From contig PMBY01000388.1 in the NCBI GenBank assembly GCA_003153875.1, forward strand, positions 1,641-8,405: a stretch of 6,765 nt of DNA, in the 5' to 3' direction. This stretch comes from Myxococcales bacterium (GTDB taxonomy: Bacteria > Myxococcota > Polyangia > Fen-1088). Of the stretch, positions 1-4,331 are shown piece by piece. The position numbers and the translations under genes were made by a program. Each line of letters starts with the position of its first letter. The stretch's first letter is position 1. Under the pieces are notes generated by a model. It ran no database searches, had not been told where the DNA came from, and worked only from the letters and a program-made list of their open reading frames with translations.

Positions 1-18
1 GAGTCTGAGGGTGAGGGG

Positions 19-42
19 CCCGCGCGGCGGGTCGTGATTTTT
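19..42 (+). terminator. Weak candidate terminator for a gene entering from the left
   Basis: CCCGC-GCG-GCGGG can form a 5-bp GC stem (19-31), and a run of five T lies at 38-42 on the plus strand. The 6-base gap between stem and T-run is longer than usual, so this is a weak case. If real it would end a rightward gene lying left of the window and converging on the biotin operon. Confidence 0.2.
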
Positions 43-46
43 CCCA

Positions 47-66
47 AGCCCCGGCCGGCCGAGGCT
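47..66. repeat. Near-perfect 20-bp palindrome at the end of bioA-bioD
   Basis: The outer arms AGCC/GGCT and inner CGGCC/GGCCG are complementary, with one mismatched pair (positions 51 and 62). It overlaps the TAG stop codon of the fused gene (67-65). On the minus strand it is followed by TGGGAAAAA, not by a T-run, so it does not look like an intrinsic terminator for the biotin operon. It may simply reflect GC-rich sequence. Confidence 0.35.
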
Positions 67-2098
67 ACCGAGGGCTAGCGAGCAGTACGTCGACGTCAAC
101 GTTGAGGCGAAGGGCGGCGGCGAGCGCGTCGAGAGTGGGGACCGCTAGGAACGGAAGCACGCCGAGCACGCGGACGCCGGTGAGAGCGCGAACAAAGCGA
201 GGGTTGTGAGCGCGGTCAGGTGTAACGACGGCCGTTGTGTCCACGAATAGGACGCCGGTGAGGGGTAGGTGGCGGCGGCGCAACTCAGCTATCGCGAGGG
301 CCGTGTGGTTGATCGTGCCGAGGGCGTTGCGTGCGACGAGAAGAATGGGAAGTTCGAGGGCGGCGGCCAGGTCCGCAGAGGTGAAGTCATCGGAATAGGG
401 GGAGAGAACGCCGCCGGCGGACTCCACCAGGAGGAAGTCCCCGTGAGCGGCAGCGCGACGTGCTGCGGAGACGATGTCCGCCAGAGTGAGGCGAGTGGAG
501 GCTTGTTCCGCTGCCAGAGCAGGGGCAACCGGAGGGGAGAACGCGTAGGGGCAGACGATTTCGCGCGGAAGAGCGTCGCAGCGAGCGGCGGAGCGAAGAC
601 GGAGGGCGTCCTCGGGGTCGGGAGCGGCGCCGGTCTCCACGGGCTTGAAGGGGATTGGGGCGAGACCTCGGGCTCGCGCCAGGGCAAGCAGGGCCACGCC
701 CACCGTGGTCTTGCCCACGCCGGTGTCTGTTCCGATGAGGAAGATGCCCCGGAGAGGTGCGGGGGCGGCGCTTGGCGGTGGCGACGTGAAAAGAGGGGCA
801 GGGTGTGTGGGCAAGGACTCCGAGGTGGCTTCGGCGATAGCTGCGGCGGTGGCGTCCACGAGGTGGTCGATCTGGTCGGGCTTGATGGAGAGTGGGGGCA
901 TGAGAACCACCACGGAGCCGAGCGGGCGCAAGATGACTCCGTGCCGTCGGACGATTCGACAGACACGCGCGCCGATGGCTTCTTCTGGGGAGTAGGGATG
1001 GGAGGGGGAGTGTCGGAGATCGATGCCGACCATGAGGCCTTTCTGGCGGATCTCGAAGACGTGCGAGAGAGGCGAGATCTTCTCGTCAAGGCGTGCGCGC
1101 AGGGCGGCGATCTTGGGAGGCAGGCGTGCGAGCGTTTGCTCGCGCTCGAAGAGGTCGAGCGAGGCGAGTGCGGCGGCACAGCCAAGAGCGTTGCCGCCAA
1201 AGCTGTGTCCGTGGAAGAAGGTCAGGCGCTCCTCGGGGAGGCCGAGAAACTGGCGGAAGACCTCGTCGGTGGCCAAAGTTGCTGCCACGGGGAGGTATCC
1301 TCCACTTAGGCCCTTGGCGAGAGCGAGGAGATCGGGGGTGACTCCTTCCTGCTGGCACGCGAACATGGTCCCGGTGCGGCCGAAGCCGGTGGCAACCTCG
1401 TCGGCGATGAGTAGCACCCCGTGCTTGTGACAGAGAGATCGGGCCTCGCGCAGGAAACCAGGAGGTGAAAGGAGCATGCCTGCAGCGCCCTGGACCAGGG
1501 GTTCAAGGACAAATGCGGCGAGCTCGTGTCCATGGTTGGCAAAAGCCTGCTGTAGTTCGTCTATGGTCGGATTGACGTGAAAGGTGTGGAAGAGCAGGGG
1601 TTGGAATATCCGGTGGAAGGTGTCGATACCGCCCAGGGATACCGATCCGATGGTGTCGCCGTGATAGGCATTGTGCAGTGCAAGAAACTTGGTTCGGCGC
1701 GCAAAGCCGCGTAACTGTTGGAATTGAAAGGAGATTTTGAGCGCCACTTCAACCGCGGTGGATCCGGAATCAGAGAAGAAGACGCGAGAAAGGCCAGGTG
1801 GAGCTATGGCCACGAGCTTCTCTGCAAGCAAGATCGATGGCGTGCTGGCAAGGCCCAGGAGGGTTGTGTGAGCGACCTTTCCAAGCTGTTCGGCAATCGC
1901 GGCGTTGACTGCCGGGTGGGTGTGGCCGTGTACGTTCACCCAGAGTGAGGAGACGCCGTCGAGGTAGCGGTGGCCCTCAGTGTCGATGAGATCATTTCCT
2001 TCTGCGCGCTCGATCACCAGGGGAGGGTCTGCCAGCCACTCGCGCATCGGTGTGAACGGGTGCCAAAGGTACGTGCGGTCGAGGTCGTGCAGGGTCAT
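65..2098 (-). CDS. bioA-bioD: Bifunctional biotin enzyme: BioA (DAPA aminotransferase) fused to BioD (dethiobiotin synthetase)
   Basis: A 677-residue cytosolic protein predicted to carry out two consecutive biotin steps: amination of KAPA to 7,8-diaminopelargonate (BioA), then ATP- and CO2-dependent ring closure to dethiobiotin (BioD). Residues 1 to about 425 form a full class-III PLP aminotransferase: WHPF (12-15), SDSGS phosphate site (109-113), YHGD (145-148), DE at 233-234 for the PLP pyridine nitrogen, and K262 in [10 protein letters not shown] as the PLP lysine. A Pro/Ala/Ser-rich linker spans about 426-449. BioD follows: P-loop GTDTGVGKT (456-464), KPVETG (485-490), ESAGG (559-563) and LGTINH (593-598). 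Both halves are near usual length with no visible lesion, so this reads as a true fusion. The start codon overlaps the bioF stop (ATGA) and has no Shine-Dalgarno in front, suggesting translational coupling. The BioA half looks closer to the Bacillus type than to E. coli, so the amino donor (SAM or lysine) is uncertain. Enzyme identity is very secure. Confidence 0.96.
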   Translation of the reverse strand: MTLHDLDRTYLWHPFTPMREWLADPPLVIERAEGNDLIDTEGHRYLDGVSSLWVNVHGHTHPAVNAAIAEQLGKVAHTTLLGLASTPSILLAEKLVAIAPPGLSRVFFSDSGSTAVEVALKISFQFQQLRGFARRTKFLALHNAYHGDTIGSVSLGGIDTFHRIFQPLLFHTFHVNPTIDELQQAFANHGHELAAFVLEPLVQGAAGMLLSPPGFLREARSLCHKHGVLLIADEVATGFGRTGTMFACQQEGVTPDLLALAKGLSGGYLPVAATLATDEVFRQFLGLPEERLTFFHGHSFGGNALGCAAALASLDLFEREQTLARLPPKIAALRARLDEKISPLSHVFEIRQKGLMVGIDLRHSPSHPYSPEEAIGARVCRIVRRHGVILRPLGSVVVLMPPLSIKPDQIDHLVDATAAAIAEATSESLPTHPAPLFTSPPPSAAPAPLRGIFLIGTDTGVGKTTVGVALLALARARGLAPIPFKPVETGAAPDPEDALRLRSAARCDALPREIVCPYAFSPPVAPALAAEQASTRLTLADIVSAARRAAAHGDFLLVESAGGVLSPYSDDFTSADLAAALELPILLVARNALGTINHTALAIAELRRRHLPLTGVLFVDTTAVVTPDRAHNPRFVRALTGVRVLGVLPFLAVPTLDALAAALRLNVDVDVLLASPR

Positions 2099-3273
2099 TT
2101 GGGGATGAGAGGGATGAGTGCTTGCGCCAGGGAGTCAACATCGCCGTGGCGATGAGTGGCCGAGAGGGTGATTCGGAGGCGGGCGGAGCCATCTGGCACC
2201 GTTGGAGGACGGATTGGCTGCACGAAAAAGCCGCGGGTTCGCAAGACGCGAGAGGCGTCAACGGCCGCACGATCTGTGCCCAGGATGATTGGAAAAATGG
2301 GCGAGCAAGGTGCCCCGCTGGTCTCTTGCGAAAGTCGGCCTCGAAGTTGGAGGACGCGGCTTGCCAGGGCGGTGCGTCTGGCATCGCCTTCTTTTCCCCG
2401 AATGATCTTCAGGGCGGCGAGGGCGGCGGCGGCAACTGGCGGGGGTGGAGCGGTGCTGAAAATGAAGGTCCGACTGCGGTTGACGAGGTACTGGCGGAGA
2501 GTGCCACTGCCGGCGGCAAAACCGCCGGCTGTGCCGAAGGCCTTGCCCAGGGTGCCGACGAGGATGTCGGGCGCGACGCCGGCCTGATGACAGAGGCCGC
2601 GCCCGCCCGGCCCGAGCGCGCCGATGGCGTGGGCCTCGTCGACAACAAGGGCTGCCCCGTGTTTCGCGGCGAGGGCCGCGAGGTCGGCCAAGGGGGCGAT
2701 GTCACCATCCATGCTGAAGAGCGACTCGGTCACGATCAGCGTCCGGCGAGCGGCAGGCGCCAGTGCGAGCAGACGCTTTTCGGCAGAGGAGAGGTCGAGA
2801 TGGCGATAGAAGCTCAGCCGGGCACGCGAGAGCCGGCAGGCATCGACAATGCTGGCATGGTTGGCGTGGTCGCAGAGCACAAGGTCGCCGGGTCCAGCGA
2901 GGGCAGGAAGAACGCCCAGGTTGGTCTGGTATCCCGAGGGGAAGAGAAGCACTGCCTCCACATCGAGGAAGGCCGAAAGTTCGGCCTCAAGTTCACGGTG
3001 CTCGGGCAAATCGCCGGCGACCAGGCGAGAGGCACCGGCGCCAAATCCTGAGCGCGCAATGGCAGCGGCGGCAGCGGCGGCTAGGGCAGGGTGGGAGGAA
3101 AGCCCAAGGTAGTCATTGGAGCAAAAGGAAAGGAGGGGCTGAGCATCGACCGTCGGGCTTGTTCGTGACGGCCCCGCGACGTCAGGGCAAGAGCGGATCC
3201 GGTGTAGAGCATCGAGGGAAAGGAGGTCAGCCCGCAAAGCGGCATCAAGACTTGGGAGCACGGGGGCGACCAT
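2095..3273 (-). CDS. bioF: 8-amino-7-oxononanoate synthase (KAPA synthase)
   Basis: A 392-residue PLP enzyme of the alpha-oxoamine synthase family, close to the usual length of about 385-390. It condenses pimeloyl-ACP or pimeloyl-CoA with L-alanine to give KAPA, the substrate of the downstream BioA domain. Visible motifs are SNDYLGL (52-58), GAGASRLVAGD (78-88), FPSGYQTN (111-118), DHANHAS (135-141) with H139 at the PLP-stacking position, TESLFSMDGD (182-191), DEAHAIG (212-218) and TLGKAFG (241-247) with K244 as the PLP lysine. GxSRL plus the DYLGL start separates it from glycine C-acetyltransferase and 5-aminolevulinate synthase less strictly than a tree would, but its place directly before bioA-bioD settles the role. 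The ATG is chosen because GAGGG lies 7 bases upstream. It is the first gene of a two-gene operon, separated from rsmG by about 174 bases, so it may have its own promoter or be read through from rsmG. Confidence 0.95.
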   Translation of the reverse strand: MVAPVLPSLDAALRADLLSLDALHRIRSCPDVAGPSRTSPTVDAQPLLSFCSNDYLGLSSHPALAAAAAAAIARSGFGAGASRLVAGDLPEHRELEAELSAFLDVEAVLLFPSGYQTNLGVLPALAGPGDLVLCDHANHASIVDACRLSRARLSFYRHLDLSSAEKRLLALAPAARRTLIVTESLFSMDGDIAPLADLAALAAKHGAALVVDEAHAIGALGPGGRGLCHQAGVAPDILVGTLGKAFGTAGGFAAGSGTLRQYLVNRSRTFIFSTAPPPPVAAAALAALKIIRGKEGDARRTALASRVLQLRGRLSQETSGAPCSPIFPIILGTDRAAVDASRVLRTRGFFVQPIRPPTVPDGSARLRITLSATHRHGDVDSLAQALIPLIPK

Positions 3274-3280
3274 AGGGATG

Positions 3281-3285
3281 CCCTC
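3281..3285 (-). promoter_or_regulatory. Ribosome binding site of bioF
   Basis: On the minus strand GAGGG stands 7 bases before the bioF ATG. It supports that start over the other ATG just upstream, which overlaps the GAGGG motif and is in a different frame. Confidence 0.6.
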
Positions 3286-3308
3286 ATGGAGGTGTCAATC
3301 CTCTGCAG

Positions 3309-3326
3309 CGTGGCTTTGCGGCCACG
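3309..3326. repeat. Inverted repeat, 6-bp arms, upstream of bioF
   Basis: The arms CGTGGC and GCCACG are perfect complements separated by six bases. The element lies 35 bases upstream of the bioF start. It could bind a repressor dimer or form a small hairpin in an rsmG-bioF readthrough transcript. No known biotin regulator site (BirA or BioR type) is recognised in it. Confidence 0.4.
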
Positions 3327-3443
3327 AGCATGGGAGTGAGATGGTTCTCGACAGCTACCCGCCGCTGAGAACGCAGCGAGGAGCGGGGAGGGCGCGGAGT
3401 GGAAGTAAAGTCGACTAGGGTGGCGCGGGGCTGGCAGCCTGAA

Positions 3444-3459
3444 TGTTTCACGTGGAACA
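3444..3459. other. parS: parS centromere-like site (ParB binding)
   Basis: The 16 bases read TGTTTCACGTGGAACA on the plus strand and TGTTCCACGTGAAACA on the minus strand. The minus-strand reading matches the widely conserved bacterial chromosomal parS sequence at all 16 positions, including the CACGTG core. ParB dimers load on such sites as CTP clamps, and ParA then drives origin segregation and SMC recruitment. The site spans the end of rsmG: its minus-strand reading supplies the last codons Cys-Ser-Thr and the TGA stop. parS sites cluster near oriC and around the rsmG-parA-parB region in many bacteria, so the neighbour fits. No parA or parB is in the window. A chance match of this length in a window this small is very unlikely. 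Confidence 0.88.
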
Positions 3460-4062
3460 GAACGATCCGATCCAGCGGCTTCGTCCACTTGCAGTCGCGT
3501 AGCCGAGTGCATCAGATGTGCGAATCGATGAATTCTCGGGGCGCCAGGCCTGTCCGGCAAAGACCAGAACCAATCCCTTGGGCCGGACCAGTCCCAGGCC
3601 CAGGCCAAGCCACTCCTCGGGTGGGAAGGTCGCACGCGACGCTGCGACGTCGAATCGCCCTGGGTCCAACCCGCCGGCGCGTTCGCGAACCACCTCTGTA
3701 CTCACGAGTTGAAGCTCACGTACCGCCGTTCGCAAGAACGCGACGCGCTTTGCCCGCGGCTCGACCACCGTGACCCGGGCGTCCGGTCTGGTGATGGCAA
3801 ACGGTATCCCCGGAAGACCGCCACCGGCGCCGACGTCCACGACGGAAGACCCGGGATGAACCAGACGGGACATGGCAAAGCTGTCCACGACATGCTCGCC
3901 AATCACCTCTGCCACGGATTGGGCGCCAGTAAGATTGACGCTGGCATTCCACTGCATCAGGAGGCGACAGAACTCCAGAACGCGCCCCACCATCTCGGGT
4001 GTGAGCGGGAGTCTCCATTCCTCGGCGAGTCTTGCCAAACATGCTGCTTCGTCGTCGAGCAC
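3448..4062 (-). CDS. rsmG: 16S rRNA (guanine527-N7)-methyltransferase RsmG (GidB)
   Basis: A SAM-dependent methyltransferase that makes m7G at position 527 of 16S rRNA; loss of it gives low-level streptomycin resistance in several bacteria. With the GTG start at 4062 the protein has 204 residues, close to the 207 of E. coli. Family marks are LTPEM then WNASVNLTG (38-46), EHVVDS (56-61), the SAM loop VDVGAGGGLPGIP (75-87), VVEPRAKRVAFLR (99-111) and SRAT (142-145). An alternative GTG at 4143 in the same frame would add 27 residues (231 in all), but those look unlike the family and have no Shine-Dalgarno. The shorter start also lacks one but lies 6 bases after a TATACT box, as in a leaderless message. 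The C-terminus, RWIGSFCST, is partly encoded by the parS site. Family identity is secure; the start is not. Confidence 0.93.
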   Translation of the reverse strand: MLDDEAACLARLAEEWRLPLTPEMVGRVLEFCRLLMQWNASVNLTGAQSVAEVIGEHVVDSFAMSRLVHPGSSVVDVGAGGGLPGIPFAITRPDARVTVVEPRAKRVAFLRTAVRELQLVSTEVVRERAGGLDPGRFDVAASRATFPPEEWLGLGLGLVRPKGLVLVFAGQAWRPENSSIRTSDALGYATASGRSRWIGSFCST

Positions 4063-4068
4063 GGATCC

Positions 4069-4074
4069 AGTATA
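4069..4074 (-). promoter_or_regulatory. Possible -10 box for a leaderless rsmG transcript
   Basis: On the minus strand TATACT (5 of 6 to TATAAT) is followed after GGATCC by the GTG proposed as the rsmG start, so transcription would begin at or next to the start codon. No good -35 hexamer is seen 16-18 bases upstream. If the longer rsmG start at 4143 is right, this box lies inside the gene and means nothing. Confidence 0.3.
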
Positions 4075-4261
4075 GGCTACCTCACGTCGGAAGTGCTCAC
4101 AGGGGAGGCGGTGGGTCCACAAGGAATTGAAGACACGGTGCACCAGCGCTAGTGGTCATTTTCTTAGTCCTAAATAATAGCATGCTGGACTACTTATCTG
4201 ACTGAATAGAATGCGAGCAGTGGCATGTATGAGCGGCCGAAGTGCCTGCCGACGTGGGGAC

Positions 4262-4270
4262 TTTTCCACA
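4262..4270 (+). promoter_or_regulatory. Single DnaA-box-like sequence
   Basis: TTTTCCACA agrees with the relaxed consensus TTWTNCACA and differs from the strict TTATCCACA box at one base. A single nine-base match of this relaxed type can occur by chance. Confidence 0.2.
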
Positions 4271-4300
4271 ACGCCACGTGCGAGCCACGCTCACCGGAGA

Positions 4301-4306
4301 TACAAT
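4301..4306 (+). promoter_or_regulatory. Possible -10 box for the receiver-DUF4388 gene
   Basis: TACAAT matches TATAAT at 5 of 6 positions and ends 25 bases before the ATG, giving a leader of about 19 bases that includes the AAGG ribosome binding site. The hexamer 17 bases upstream (GTGCGA) is a poor -35, so a standard sigma-70 promoter would need an activator, or the true promoter lies elsewhere. Confidence 0.3.
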
Positions 4307-4321
4307 CGCCACTCATCGTTC

Positions 4322-4325
4322 AAGG
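4322..4325 (+). promoter_or_regulatory. Ribosome binding site of the receiver-DUF4388 gene
   Basis: AAGG lies 6 bases before the ATG at 4332. It is the reason for choosing that start; the receiver domain begins within nine residues of it, as is usual. Confidence 0.5.
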
Positions 4326-4331
4326 CGTCCC

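Larger units (their letters stand above)
3274..3447. other. Spacer between rsmG and bioF with two inverted repeats
   Basis: This stretch holds no convincing gene on either strand. It contains two dyads: CGTGGC/GCCACG with a 6-base loop (3309-3326) and GTTCTC/GAGAAC (3344-3372), which can also pair an inner AGC/GCT. Neither is followed by a T-run in either direction, so neither is a typical intrinsic terminator. On the minus strand a perfect TTGACA hexamer (3298-3293) lies ten bases past the first dyad. The only loosely fitting -10 overlaps the bioF start codon, which makes a promoter there doubtful. The dyads could be operator sites for bioF or mRNA structures; the sequence alone does not decide. 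Confidence 0.4.
4144..4331. other. Divergent intergenic region with AT-rich patch
   Basis: This region separates rsmG (leftward) from the receiver-DUF4388 gene (rightward). Bases about 4153-4213 are clearly richer in A and T than anything else in the window and include TAAATAATAG. At 4262-4270 TTTTCCACA fits the relaxed DnaA box TTWTNCACA. I see no cluster of DnaA boxes and no second copy. It most likely holds promoters; an origin function is only a possibility suggested by the nearby parS. No gene is recognised in it. Confidence 0.45.

Noticed and set aside
47..66. The palindrome as an intrinsic terminator of the biotin operon
   Set aside because: In the direction of transcription it is followed by A residues, not T, and has almost no loop.
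269..1309. A 346-codon open frame on the plus strand
   Set aside because: It lies fully opposite the bioA-bioD gene, is rich in Gly, Arg and Glu with no recognisable domain, and arises from GC-rich codon use on the other strand.
2122..3051. A 309-codon plus-strand frame opposite bioF
   Set aside because: Shadow of a very well-conserved biotin gene; composition (Gly/Arg/Glu) is typical of antisense frames in GC-rich DNA.
3269..3298. TTGACA with an 18-base spacer to TATGGT as a bioF promoter
   Set aside because: The -35 hexamer is perfect, but the only fitting -10 overlaps the bioF start codon, so transcription would begin inside the gene and lose the well-placed GAGGG ribosome binding site.
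3448..3540. A frameshift at the rsmG 3' end
   Set aside because: The last residues look irregular at first, but the ATASGRSRWIG stretch fits the C-terminal strand of RsmG proteins, and the length is normal, so the gene appears intact.
4273..4283. A second CACGTG core as another parS site
   Set aside because: Only the six-base core matches; the flanks (GC before, CGAG after) do not fit the TGTTNC/GAAACA arms of parS.
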